The notes below the pieces were generated by a model that was not told the DNA's origin, did not search any database, and was given only the letters and a program-made list of their open reading frames with translations. The translations under genes and the position numbers were made by a program. Of a stretch of 53,229 nucleotides of DNA, positions 44,714 to 53,229 are shown in pieces (the first letter of the stretch is position 1; each line of letters begins with the position of its first letter). Origin of the DNA: Acidimicrobiales bacterium (GTDB lineage: Bacteria > Actinomycetota > Acidimicrobiia > Acidimicrobiales > MedAcidi-G1); contig JAERSW010000010.1 of assembly GCA_016845305.1 (NCBI GenBank), forward strand, positions 1-53,229, written 5' to 3'.

Positions 44714-46096
44714 ATGGCGACCCTGTGGCACGGCCGGTTCGAGGGCGGTCCCAGCGAGGCCCTCCAGGCCCTGAACGACAGCCTGCCCTTCGACCGGCGG
44801 ATGTTCCGGGAGGACGTGGCCGGCTCGCGGGCGCACGTGCGGATGCTGGCCCGGGTCGGCCTGCTGTCCGATGCCGACGCCGAGGCGGTGCTGGCCGCCC
44901 TCGACGCCACCGAGGCCGAGCTGGCCGACGGCACCTTCGCCTTCGCCGAGGCCGACGAGGACGTCCACACGGCCGTGGAGCGGCGGGTCACCGAGCTGGC
45001 CGGCGACGCCGGGGCCCGGCTGCACACCGGCCGGAGCCGCAACGACCAGGTGGCCACCGACCTGCGGTTGTGGACCAAGCGGGAGCTGGCCGAGCTGGCC
45101 GACCTGGTGACCCGGTTCCAGGCCACCCTGGCCGCCGTGGCCGACCGGGCCGGCGACGCCTACCTGCCCGGCTACACCCACCTCCAGCAGGCCCAGCCGG
45201 TCCTGCTGGCCCACCACCTGCTGGCCCATGGCTGGGCCCTGGCCCGCGACGTGGACCGGCTGCTGGACGCCCGGACCCGGACCGACGTGTCACCGCTGGG
45301 TGCCGGGGCCCTGGCCGGCTCGTCGCTGCCGCTGGACCCCGACGCCACGGCGGCCGACCTGGGCTTCGCCGCCCGGTTCGAGAACTCCCTGGACGCCGTG
45401 TCGGACCGGGACTTCGTGGCCGAGGCGCTGTTCGCCCTGGCGCTACTCGGCGTCCACCTGTCGCGGATCGGCGAGGAGCTCATCCTCTGGTCGACCGACG
45501 AGTTCGGGTTCGTGGGCCTCGACGACGCCTTCTCCACCGGCTCGTCGATGCTGCCGCAGAAGAAGAACCCGGACATCGCCGAGCTGGCCCGGGGCAAGGC
45601 CGGCCGCCTCGTCGGCCACCTGACGGGCCTGCTGACCACGCTCAAGGGCCTACCGCTGGCCTACGACAAGGACCTCCAGGAGGACAAGGAGCCGCTGTTC
45701 GACGCCTGCGACACGGTGCGGCTCACCCTGCTGGCGCTGGACGGCATGGTGTCCACGCTGGTGCTGCACGTGGACCGGATGGCCGAGGCGGCGGACAGCC
45801 CGTACGCGGCGGCCACCGACCTGGCCGAGTACCTGGTGGCCGGCGGGACGCCCTTCCGCGACGCCCACGCCATCGTCGGTGCCCTCGTCCGGGCCGCCCT
45901 GGCCGGCGAGGGTTCGCTGGCCGACCTGGTGGCCTCCGACGAGCGGCTGGGGCCCGACGCCGCGGCCCTGCTGGCTCCCGGCGTGCCCGTCACCCGGCGG
46001 ACCACCCCGGGCGGAGCGGGGCCGGAACCGGTGGCCGTCCAGAAGGCCCGGTTCGCCGACCGGCTGGACGCCCAGCGGTCCCGGATCGGCGCCTGA
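44714..46096 (+). CDS. argH: Argininosuccinate lyase ArgH
   Basis: Final step, releasing arginine and fumarate. The 460-residue aspartase/fumarase-superfamily protein has LWHGRFEGGPSEALQALNDSL, the HTGRSRNDQVATDLRLW block, YLPGYTHLQQAQPV and the signature GSSMLPQKKNPD (about 276-287) with the catalytic serine loop. It follows argG by 4 bases and ends the arginine cluster. The C-terminal 35 residues are Pro/Gly-rich but family-like. Confidence 0.97.
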   Translation: MATLWHGRFEGGPSEALQALNDSLPFDRRMFREDVAGSRAHVRMLARVGLLSDADAEAVLAALDATEAELADGTFAFAEADEDVHTAVERRVTELAGDAGARLHTGRSRNDQVATDLRLWTKRELAELADLVTRFQATLAAVADRAGDAYLPGYTHLQQAQPVLLAHHLLAHGWALARDVDRLLDARTRTDVSPLGAGALAGSSLPLDPDATAADLGFAARFENSLDAVSDRDFVAEALFALALLGVHLSRIGEELILWSTDEFGFVGLDDAFSTGSSMLPQKKNPDIAELARGKAGRLVGHLTGLLTTLKGLPLAYDKDLQEDKEPLFDACDTVRLTLLALDGMVSTLVLHVDRMAEAADSPYAAATDLAEYLVAGGTPFRDAHAIVGALVRAALAGEGSLADLVASDERLGPDAAALLAPGVPVTRRTTPGGAGPEPVAVQKARFADRLDAQRSRIGA

Positions 46097-46103
46097 TCGA
46101 CCC

Positions 46104-46487
46104 GTGGGCTACACGCAGGACATCCGGATCCGCTACGGCGAGGTCGACGCCCAGGGGGTGGTCTTCAACGCCCACTACCTCGCCTACCTCGACGACGTCT
46201 CCGACACGTGGCTGCGGACCCTCGACGGCGACTTCGAGGAGACCGGCTGGGAGATCATGCTGCGGCGGGCCGACCTGACGTGGCACGGCTCGGCCGGCAT
46301 CGGCGAGGTCCTTACCGTCACCGCCGAGGTGGTCCGGTGGGGGACCACCTCGTTCGACGTGGCCTTCGAGGCCCGGGTCGGCGACCGGCTCGTGCTGGAG
46401 GCCACGGTGTACTACGTCGGGGTGAGCGTGGGCGACCACGTCCCCATTCCGCCGCCACCGGCCATCCGGGCCCATCTGGGTGGCTGA
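46104..46487 (+). CDS. Hotdog-fold acyl-CoA thioesterase (4HBT family)
   Basis: A 127-residue single hotdog domain. The motif RYGEVDAQGVVFNAHYLAYLDDV (10-32) carries the catalytic Asp15 typical of YbgC/4-hydroxybenzoyl-CoA thioesterases. It probably hydrolyses short or aromatic acyl-CoA; the substrate cannot be assigned. GTG at 46104 lies 7 bases after argH and gives the expected N-terminus. Its stop overlaps the Nudix gene by 8 bases. Confidence 0.85.
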   Translation: MGYTQDIRIRYGEVDAQGVVFNAHYLAYLDDVSDTWLRTLDGDFEETGWEIMLRRADLTWHGSAGIGEVLTVTAEVVRWGTTSFDVAFEARVGDRLVLEATVYYVGVSVGDHVPIPPPPAIRAHLGG

Positions 46488-47049
46488 TCCGGACGTGGGC
46501 GACGGGCCGGTGGTCGATCCCCGGCCGTTCGTGGAGGCCGGCCCGACGGGCCCCGAACGCGACCGGATCCTGGCCCTGCTGGACGCCCGGACGGGTCTCG
46601 AGCCCGGGCCGCTGGACCGGACCTGCCGTCCCGGTCACCTGACCGGTTCCGCGTTGGTCGTGGACCCGGCGGACCGGCGGGTCCTCGTCCTCTTCCACGC
46701 CAAGCTCCAGCGGTGGCTGCAGCCCGGTGGCCACGCCGACGGCGACGGCGACCTGGCCCGGGTGGCGCTGCGGGAGGCCACCGAGGAGACGGGGATCGAG
46801 GGCCTGCGGGTCGTCGGCCCCGCCGTGGACCTGGACGTCCACGTGGTCGACCCGCCGTCCGAGGACGCCCACGAGCACCACGACGTCCGGTTCCTGGTGG
46901 TGGCTCCGCCGGGCGCGGTTCCGGTCGGCAACCACGAGTCGGAGGCCCTGCGTTGGGTGGCCGTCGACGAGCTGCCCGGCTTCGGCGCCGACGACGGCCT
47001 GCTGCGCCTGGCCGATCGTGCCCTGGCCCGCCTCGACGGCGGGTCCTGA
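46480..47049 (+). CDS. Nudix hydrolase
   Basis: A 189-residue protein with a central Nudix domain (about 55-180). The box reads GHADGDGDLARVALREATEETGI (84-106): the REATEETGI core with its metal-binding glutamates is intact, but the first Glu of Gx5Ex7REUxEExGU is Gly90. It sits last in a run beginning at argC and converges with the 170-residue membrane protein gene. Substrate unknown; nucleotide-sugar or oxidised nucleotide cleavage is possible. An N-terminal helix (FVEAGPTGPERDRILALLDA) precedes the domain. Confidence 0.85.
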   Translation: MADPDVGDGPVVDPRPFVEAGPTGPERDRILALLDARTGLEPGPLDRTCRPGHLTGSALVVDPADRRVLVLFHAKLQRWLQPGGHADGDGDLARVALREATEETGIEGLRVVGPAVDLDVHVVDPPSEDAHEHHDVRFLVVAPPGAVPVGNHESEALRWVAVDELPGFGADDGLLRLADRALARLDGGS

Positions 47050-47069
47050 CGGAGTGCCCGGTAGGTCGG

Positions 47070-47582
47070 CTACATGTCGCCGGGGTCGAGGCACGACTCC
47101 ATGTCGTTGACCCGGGCGAAGCCGTTCATCCGTTCCAGCACGCTGCCGGCGCCGCTGGGCAGGGCGGTGAGCAGGGGCTTGACGTCGCCCTCGGAGCGGA
47201 GCCGCTCGGCGTGGGCCAGGCGGTCGGCCACGTAGACCTCCCAGTCGGCCAGCCAGTGGGCCACCAGGTCCCGGTCGTCGCCGGCGCCACCGCCGAGGGC
47301 GGCCAGGTCGTCGACCATGGCCCGGACCACCGCCGTGGCGTCGTCCAGGTCGTCGGCCCGGGTGGCGGGATCAGGGGCCGACGCGGCGGTGGGCAGCAGG
47401 GCGACCTCGTCGAGGGCCCGGGCACAGCGCACCTCGGCGGCGGCGGCCCATGCCCGGTCCTCCAGGCGGTCGGGGTTGCCCGACGGGGCGAGGAAGAAGG
47501 CGTAGACCCACAGCACGCCCATGGCGACCACCAGCGCGGCCAGGAAGGCCCGCAGGGCGAGGGTCCGTCGGTTCGTGCTCAC
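47070..47582 (-). CDS. Uncharacterised membrane-anchored protein coupled to the penicillin-binding protein gene
   Basis: I do not recognise this 170-residue protein. It has a short basic N-terminus (STNRRT), one hydrophobic helix at about 8-30 (LALRAFLAALVVAMGVLWVYAFF), then an acidic, helical, presumably extracytoplasmic domain with two cysteines (Cys53 and Cys165) that could form a disulphide. Its GTG overlaps the preceding penicillin-binding protein stop as GTGA, so it is very likely translated with it. That suggests an envelope role, for example an accessory to peptidoglycan synthesis, but this is only context. Confidence 0.75.
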   Translation of the reverse strand: MSTNRRTLALRAFLAALVVAMGVLWVYAFFLAPSGNPDRLEDRAWAAAAEVRCARALDEVALLPTAASAPDPATRADDLDDATAVVRAMVDDLAALGGGAGDDRDLVAHWLADWEVYVADRLAHAERLRSEGDVKPLLTALPSGAGSVLERMNGFARVNDMESCLDPGDM

Positions 47583-50329
47583 GGCGTCACCCACAGTTCG
47601 ACGACGGTCCCGGGTGCCACGACGGCGTTCGGGAGGGGGTCCTGCTTCCAGATCAGGTTGGGCTCCCATTCGGGCTGGTCGGGGTCGGCCACGATGGTCA
47701 CCGCGTAGCCCAGTCCGAGCGACTCCAGCACCGGACGGGCCTCCAGGAGGAGGCGCCAGGTCACGTCGGGCACGTCCACCGGCTCCACCTCTGGCGGCTC
47801 CACGGCCACGTCCACGACCAGCGTGCCCCCCTCGGCCAGGGTGGTGCCCGCGGCGGGGTCCTGCCGGAGGATGGTCCCCGGCTCGGTGCCCGAGGCCTCG
47901 ACCTCGCGGACCTCGGCGATCCAGACGCCGTGGTCGGCACCGGCCAGCAGGTTCCGGGCGTTGGCCAGGGTGAGGCCGACCACCTCGGGGGTGGCGACCA
48001 TCCCCGGAGGCAGCGTCGAGGACGGTGTCGGCGTCCCGCCGGTGGACGGGCTCCCGCCGGGGTTGGCGTCGGGTTCGGCGTCGGCGTCGGGTGCCGGAGC
48101 GGCCGCCTCGGGCATGCCGGGCGCCACCGGAGCGGGCATCACCACCTTGGGGAGGTCGGTGGGGAGGCCCGGGAAGTCCTCGACGGGCAGCCCGACGTGG
48201 GCCGCCTCCATGACGTCCTTCCAGATCATGGCCGGCCAGGTCCCTCCGTAGACCTTCCGCTCGGTGGTGGGGGGGATCATCGGGATCTGCGCCTCGGGGA
48301 AGCCCACCCACACCGCGGCGGTGGCCTGCGGCGTGTAGCCGGCGAACACGGCGTCGGCGTAGTTCTGGGTGGTGCCGGTCTTGCCGGCCGCCGGCCGCTC
48401 CTCCAGCTGGGCCCGCCAGCCCGTGCCCTGTTCGACGGTGCCCTCCAGGATCCAGGTCATGCGGTCGGCCAGGCGGGCGTCGAGCGCCCGGGCCTGGGTC
48501 CGGGTCCACGACCACAGGGTGGTGCCGTCGGCCCGGGTCACCCGGGACACGTAGCTGGGGGCGATGGCCACGCCCCGGTTGGCGATGGTGTGGTAGGCGG
48601 TGGCCATGTCGAGCATCGTGGCGTTCGACGTGCCCAGCACGTTCGAGTTGACGGGCTGGATGGGGGACCGGATCCCCAGGCGACGGGCCATGCTGACCGT
48701 CCGGTTGGCGCCGAGCTCCATGCTGAGCTGGGCGTAGACGGTGTTCAGCGAGCTGCGGGTGGCCCGGATCAGGGTCACCTCCTCGGCATCCGGCGGGGGG
48801 ACGAGCTCGCCTCCGTCGGGCGGATCCCACGACCAGGTGGGGATGGCCTCCAGCTGGTCCACCCGGTCGGCGAAGAGCTGCTCCCGGTCGTGGTCCCACC
48901 GGCGGTTGGCCACCCACTGCGCCAGGTCCACCTCCTGGTAGGTCACCTCGATCTCGCCGTCGCGCTCCTTCTCGATGCGGATGGTCTCGGCATGGCCGTC
49001 GGGGACGTCGGTGTGCTCCTCGCGGAGCCAGAACTGCAGGAGGGCCTGGAGGCCGTGCTCGAAGCGGGCCTCGGTGGCGTCGTGGCCGTTGACGCCGCCG
49101 GTGACCCGCCACACCTTGTTGTCCTCGTCGGCGCCGGGGATCTCGAACTCCAGCACGTTGGGAGCGGGATAGGTGGCGGTCATCCGCCATCCGGCCTCCA
49201 GGGCCGCGGCGAGGGCGACGGGCTTCATCGAGGAGCCGACCTGGCGTCCGGAGCCGACGGCCAGGTTCACCTTGGCGTCCTCGTCGTCGGCGAAGAAGTC
49301 GCGTCCACCCACCATGGCCAGGACCTTGCCGGTGCCCGTTTCCAGGAGGACCACCGCCGCGTCGGGGTGGCCTCGGCCGGCCGGCATGTGGGTCTCGACG
49401 GCCTGCTCGGCCGACGCCTGGAGGTCCAGGTCGACCGTGGTCTCGATGCGGAGCCCGCCCTCGAACAGCAGGCGCTCCCGGACGCCCCGGCTGGCGCCGA
49501 AGGCCGGGTTGTCGAGGAACCAGCGGCGGACCTCCTCGACGAAGTGGCCGGCCGGGTACCGGGTCTCGAGGCGGTTGGTGTACTCCTCGAGGCGGGGCGG
49601 GCTGGCCAGCGCGGCGTCGCGCTGCTCGACGGTGATGTAGTCGTTGGCCAGCATCCGGTCCAGCACCTGGTGGCTGCGCTTCAGGCTCTTGGAGTAGTTG
49701 ACGAACGGGTTGTACCGGCCGGGGAGCTGGATGATCCCGGCCAGCAGCGCGGCCTCCGGCAGGTCCACCTGGGAGATGTCCTTGTTGAAGTACGTCTGGG
49801 CGGCCGCCTTGACCCCGTAGGCGCCGTGGCCGAAGTACACCGTGTTGAGGTACTGGAGGAGGATGAACTCCTTGCTGTACCGGTCCTCGAGGCGGGTGGC
49901 GTACCAGAGCTCCTCGAGCTTGCGGCTGGCCGTCTGCTCCGAGTTCCGGATGATGGCCAGCTTCACGTACTGCTGGGTGATGGTGGAGCCGCCCTGGCTG
50001 ATGCCGCCGGCCTCGAGGTTGGAGCGGGCCGCCCGGACGATGGCCTTGAGGTCCATGCCGTCGTGGACGAAGAAGCGTTCGTCCTCGATGGAGATCACCG
50101 CCTGGCGGACCAGCTCGGGGATCTCGTCGAGCGTGCGGGCGCTGGTGCGGTTCTCGGGCGCCACCAGCGTGGTGATGGGGCGGCCGCGGCGGTCCACGAC
50201 CACCGACGACTCGGCCTGCTCGGGGATGGTGATCTCGAACTCGCGGGCCTCGTAGCGGTAGCAGGAGGTGGCCGTGCACGCGAGCGCCACCAGGGCGCAC
50301 AGGGCGCGGGCTCTCGGAGGCGACGGCAT
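47579..50329 (-). CDS. Class A penicillin-binding protein with PASTA domains
   Basis: A 916-residue bifunctional peptidoglycan synthase. Glycosyltransferase domain about 60-235: catalytic Glu82 in EDERFFVHDGMD and GGSTITQQYVK. Transpeptidase about 320-700: Ser366-x-x-Lys369 in GSSMKP, Ser527-x-Asn529, Lys650-Thr-Gly. The SxxK to SxN distance is 161 residues against about 60 usually, because of an acidic insertion at about 405-515. A Pro/Ala linker (730-775) leads to two PASTA-like domains (778-842 and 852-916). The short hydrophobic N-terminus ends in ACTATSC, a possible lipobox with Cys23. No clear long membrane anchor. It is transcribed leftward, divergent from tyrS. Confidence 0.92.
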   Translation of the reverse strand: MPSPPRARALCALVALACTATSCYRYEAREFEITIPEQAESSVVVDRRGRPITTLVAPENRTSARTLDEIPELVRQAVISIEDERFFVHDGMDLKAIVRAARSNLEAGGISQGGSTITQQYVKLAIIRNSEQTASRKLEELWYATRLEDRYSKEFILLQYLNTVYFGHGAYGVKAAAQTYFNKDISQVDLPEAALLAGIIQLPGRYNPFVNYSKSLKRSHQVLDRMLANDYITVEQRDAALASPPRLEEYTNRLETRYPAGHFVEEVRRWFLDNPAFGASRGVRERLLFEGGLRIETTVDLDLQASAEQAVETHMPAGRGHPDAAVVLLETGTGKVLAMVGGRDFFADDEDAKVNLAVGSGRQVGSSMKPVALAAALEAGWRMTATYPAPNVLEFEIPGADEDNKVWRVTGGVNGHDATEARFEHGLQALLQFWLREEHTDVPDGHAETIRIEKERDGEIEVTYQEVDLAQWVANRRWDHDREQLFADRVDQLEAIPTWSWDPPDGGELVPPPDAEEVTLIRATRSSLNTVYAQLSMELGANRTVSMARRLGIRSPIQPVNSNVLGTSNATMLDMATAYHTIANRGVAIAPSYVSRVTRADGTTLWSWTRTQARALDARLADRMTWILEGTVEQGTGWRAQLEERPAAGKTGTTQNYADAVFAGYTPQATAAVWVGFPEAQIPMIPPTTERKVYGGTWPAMIWKDVMEAAHVGLPVEDFPGLPTDLPKVVMPAPVAPGMPEAAAPAPDADAEPDANPGGSPSTGGTPTPSSTLPPGMVATPEVVGLTLANARNLLAGADHGVWIAEVREVEASGTEPGTILRQDPAAGTTLAEGGTLVVDVAVEPPEVEPVDVPDVTWRLLLEARPVLESLGLGYAVTIVADPDQPEWEPNLIWKQDPLPNAVVAPGTVVELWVTP

Positions 50330-50335
50330 CGGTCC

Positions 50336-50341
50336 AGTCTG
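50336..50341 (-). promoter_or_regulatory. Possible -10 element of the penicillin-binding protein gene
   Basis: On the minus strand CAGACT ends 6 bases before the ATG. It departs from TAnnnT only at the first base, and the spacing matches the other leaderless genes. Confidence 0.35.
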
Positions 50342-50387
50342 GCCCGACGTGCCCCCGGTGGGGCGTCAGCCGGGTGGTTGCAGGCTC

Positions 50388-50393
50388 CATACT
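50388..50393 (+). promoter_or_regulatory. -10 element of tyrS (leaderless type)
   Basis: CATACT, identical to the argC -10, ends 7 bases before the tyrS GTG. The 71-base interval to the divergent gene holds both promoters. Confidence 0.45.
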
Positions 50394-50400
50394 GGTGGGC

Positions 50401-51693
50401 GTGAGCGCGGCGATCCTCGACGACCTGGTGGCACGCGGCCTGGTGCAGGACAGCACCGACGTGGACGCCCTGCGCCGACGCCTCGACGAGGGTCCGGTCA
50501 CCGTGTACTGCGGCTTCGATCCGACGGCCGACAGCCTCCACATCGGGCACCTCGTCCCCCTGCTCCTGCTCCGTCGGTTCCAGGACGCCGGCCACCGGGC
50601 CATCGCCCTCGCCGGTGGGGCCACCGGCATGGTGGGCGATCCCAGCGGCCGGTCCGACGAGCGCAACCTGCTGGACGGCGAGACCCTGACCCGCAACGTC
50701 GACGCGGTGGCCGCCCAGCTCCGGGCCTTCCTCCGCTTCGAGGGCGGCCTCCGGCCGGGTGACGAGCCCGCGCTGCTGGTGGACAACCGGGAGTGGACCG
50801 AGGGGGTGGGGGTCCTGGACTTCCTCCGCGACGTGGGCAAGCACGTCACGGTCGGCACCATGCTGGGCAAGGAGTCCATCCGGGCCCGGCTGGCCGGCGA
50901 CCAGGGCATCTCGTTCACCGAGTTCAGCTACATGCTCCTCCAGGCCAACGACTTCTCCGAGTTGCATGCCCGCCACGGCTGCGAGCTGCAGGTCGGCGGG
51001 TCGGACCAGTGGGGGAACATCACCGCCGGGATCGACCTGATCCGGCGGCGGTCGGCGGCCCCGGCCCACGGCCTGACCGTTCCCCTGGTGACCCGCGCCG
51101 ATGGGGCCAAGTTCGGGAAGACGGCCGACGGGGCCGTGTGGTTGTCGCCGGAGCGGACCCTGCCCTACGAGCTGCACCAGTACTTCGTGAACGTCGACGA
51201 CCGGGACGTCGAGCGGTTCCTCCTCCAGCTGACCCTGGTGCCGGTGGACGAGGTGGCCGACGTGATGGCCGAGCACGGCGACGCGCCGGAGCGGCGCCTG
51301 GCCCAGCAGCGCCTGGCCGACGAGGTCTGCACGCTGGTCCACGGCGAGGACGCCACCCACCGGGCACGTCTGGCGGCCAAGGGTCTGTTCGGGTCCGAGC
51401 CGCCGACCGCCGAGGTGCTCGACGCGCTCCGGGGCGTGGTCCCCGAGACCGAGGTGGCGGCGGCGGTCCTGGCCGGCGGGGAGTCGTTGGTCGAGGTCCT
51501 GGTGGCCTCGGGCCTCTGCTCCTCTCGGGGGGACGCGCGGCGGACGGTGGCCGGCGGGGGCGTCCGGGTCAACGGCGCCCGCCTCCCGGACGATGCGCTG
51601 GCCCTACCGCCGGACGCGGTCGTCGGGGACCGCTTCGTCCTGCTCCAGAAGGGCAAGCGCAACCGGCACCTGCTCATCGTCATCGAGGGCTGA
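50401..51693 (+). CDS. tyrS: Tyrosyl-tRNA synthetase
   Basis: Class I synthetase of the bacterial TyrRS type, 430 residues. It has YCGFDPTADSLHIGHLVPLLLLRRFQ with the HIGH motif (about 46-50), the tyrosine pocket around SYMLLQANDFSELHARHGCELQVGGSDQWGN, and KFGKT (about 237-241) in place of KMSKS, the bacterial norm. A C-terminal S4-like RNA-binding domain covers about 360-430 (SLVEVLVASGLCSSRGDARRTV...GGVRVNGARL). The GTG at 50401 is preferred over an in-frame GTG 27 bases upstream because the latter precedes the -10. No T-box leader is present. Confidence 0.96.
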   Translation: MSAAILDDLVARGLVQDSTDVDALRRRLDEGPVTVYCGFDPTADSLHIGHLVPLLLLRRFQDAGHRAIALAGGATGMVGDPSGRSDERNLLDGETLTRNVDAVAAQLRAFLRFEGGLRPGDEPALLVDNREWTEGVGVLDFLRDVGKHVTVGTMLGKESIRARLAGDQGISFTEFSYMLLQANDFSELHARHGCELQVGGSDQWGNITAGIDLIRRRSAAPAHGLTVPLVTRADGAKFGKTADGAVWLSPERTLPYELHQYFVNVDDRDVERFLLQLTLVPVDEVADVMAEHGDAPERRLAQQRLADEVCTLVHGEDATHRARLAAKGLFGSEPPTAEVLDALRGVVPETEVAAAVLAGGESLVEVLVASGLCSSRGDARRTVAGGGVRVNGARLPDDALALPPDAVVGDRFVLLQKGKRNRHLLIVIEG

Positions 51694-51778
51694 CCGTCAG
51701 CTGAGGGCGTGCCCCGGTCGGGAGGGGTCCGTGGTGCCGGGCGTCACGCTGATTCCGAGGATTTCGCGGTGGCGCGGG

Positions 51779-51807
51779 TTGGGGGGCGTCGGCGCAATGG
51801 ATAGCGT
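51779..51807 (+). promoter_or_regulatory. rRNA promoter P1
   Basis: TTGGGG (51779-51784), a 17-base spacer and TAGCGT (51802-51807). Confidence 0.6.
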
Positions 51808-51835
51808 CTCCCTACCCACGGGAGAGGGGTCGGTC

Positions 51836-51864
51836 TTGACCGGCGCAACCCGCTCCCATAGCGT
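51836..51864 (+). promoter_or_regulatory. rRNA promoter P2
   Basis: TTGACC (51836-51841), a 17-base spacer and TAGCGT (51859-51864). It has the same -10 and spacing as P1, 57 bases downstream. It has the best -35 hexamer seen in the window. Confidence 0.7.
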
Positions 51865-51986
51865 GGGCACCCGCCCAGCGGCAGGTCCGATCGGATCGAA
51901 TCGCTGAAGCGGGTTGAGGGCACCACCGCCGTCATCCGGGTTCGTCCCGGGCGTCTGCGTGTGCCGGGAGGCCGTCGGTCTCCGGG

Positions 51987-52000
51987 TGCTCCTTGAAAAC
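51987..52000 (+). promoter_or_regulatory. boxA-like antitermination site
   Basis: TGCTCCTTGAAAAC closely resembles rRNA boxA elements (E. coli TGCTCTTTAACA; actinobacterial forms with TTTGAGAAC). It is the expected NusB-S10 landing site, about 254 bases before the mature 16S end. Confidence 0.65.
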
Positions 52001-52029
52001 GGGATAGAGGACGAAAAAGCCAGTGCGGG

Positions 52030-52065
52030 CTGTCCACCTGACGATCGCGAGTCGTCGCTGGACAG
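52030..52065 (+). promoter_or_regulatory. Compound hairpin in the pre-16S leader
   Basis: Outer stem CTGTCCA / TGGACAG and inner stem GACGA / TCGTC with a 7-base loop. It lies 30 bases after the boxA-like site. It may be part of the antitermination or processing leader. Confidence 0.4.
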
Positions 52066-52099
52066 ACCCTGAACAATTTCAATTGCACTGACGGACAAC

Positions 52100-52123
52100 G
52101 GTGGCCGACTTCGGTCGACCACC
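52100..52123 (+). promoter_or_regulatory. UUCG-capped hairpin in the pre-16S leader
   Basis: GGTGGCCGAC and GTCGACCACC pair over 10 positions with one C-A mismatch, closed by a TTCG tetraloop. Stable leader structure; function not known. Confidence 0.45.
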
Positions 52124-52253
52124 CTTGGACTGTGCCAGGTCGGACGGGATTGGTGTCCCGATCGGCCTCAGACTCGCGTCGGCAGCTCCCTCGGGAGTTG
52201 TCGCACCACTGATTCGACGGTCGGAACCGCCTCGGCGGCGCCGGCCTGAGATT

Positions 52254-53229
<976 letters not shown>

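Larger units (their letters stand above)
51694..52253 (+). promoter_or_regulatory. Promoter and leader region of the rRNA operon
   Basis: This 560-base stretch between tyrS and 16S rRNA holds no credible gene. It contains two promoters (51779-51807 and 51836-51864), a boxA-like antitermination site (51987-52000), a compound hairpin at 52030-52065 and a UUCG-capped hairpin at 52100-52123. The last 200 bases are less GC-rich than the coding genome and probably hold the 5' half of the pre-16S processing stem. No clear terminator for tyrS is seen. Confidence 0.75.

Noticed and set aside
50330-50400. Possible T-box leader for tyrS
   Set aside because: The interval is only 71 bases, with a -10 directly before the start codon and no specifier-loop or terminator-like structure.

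Overview
The window is about 53 kb of very GC-rich, tightly packed bacterial core genome. It contains no mobile element, CRISPR array, tRNA gene or accessory island that I can support. Gene order is strongly actinobacterial (aroB-aroQ-pepQ-efp-nusB; pyrR-pyrB-pyrC-carA-carB-pyrD-pyrF-mihF-gmk-rpoZ-coaBC-metK-priA; infC-rpmI-rplT-rRNA methylase-pheS-pheT; argCJBDFRGH near tyrS). Actinobacterial-type integration host factor (mihF), a helicase-degenerate PriA and a DUF1844-like gene beside infC agree with this. The partial 16S rRNA at the right end looks like Acidimicrobiia, probably a marine lineage; that placement is inference from memory of signature stretches.

Layout. 1-5.9 kb: end of mltG, then shikimate genes aroE, aroK, aroB and aroQ with a small prepilin-type peptidase, followed by pepQ, efp and nusB. 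aroC is absent from the cluster. 5.9-7.5 kb: a family 2 glycosyltransferase and a GNAT acetyltransferase. 7.5-16.5 kb: a nearly complete UMP operon (pyrR, pyrB, pyrC, carA, carB, pyrD, pyrF; no pyrE or pyrK) with overlapping start/stop codons throughout and a PyrR-type RNA element in front. 16.6-22.5 kb: mihF, gmk, rpoZ, coaBC, metK, priA. 22.5-26.4 kb: two leftward RNA/SAM methyltransferases, then def-fmt-rsmB. 26.4-29.8 kb: leftward dienelactone-hydrolase-like gene, MogA/MoaB-like gene, ribD, hisG. 29.8-36.4 kb: leftward DUF1844-like gene, then infC-rpmI-rplT, a SpoU methylase, pheS-pheT. 36.4-37.4 kb: quinone-oxidoreductase-like gene. 37.4-46.1 kb: the whole arginine cluster argC-J-B-D-F-R-G-H under a striking palindromic operator. 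46.1-50.4 kb: thioesterase, Nudix hydrolase, a leftward class A penicillin-binding protein with a coupled membrane protein. 50.4-53.2 kb: tyrS, then a 560-base rRNA leader with tandem promoters and the 5' part of 16S rRNA, which runs off the window.

Regulatory reading. Eleven genes that begin transcription units carry a -10 hexamer close to TAGCCT (or a CA-initial variant) ending 6-8 bases before the start codon, on both strands. This points to widespread leaderless mRNAs. Genes with real leaders are the ones expected to have RNA control: pyrR (a consensus-matching PyrR binding loop plus a terminator-like hairpin inside the first codons), infC (an attenuator-like hairpin and an apparent AUA start), rplT (hairpin-rich spacer) and the rRNA operon. 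The most interesting items are regulatory; I see no sign of a novel multi-gene system.
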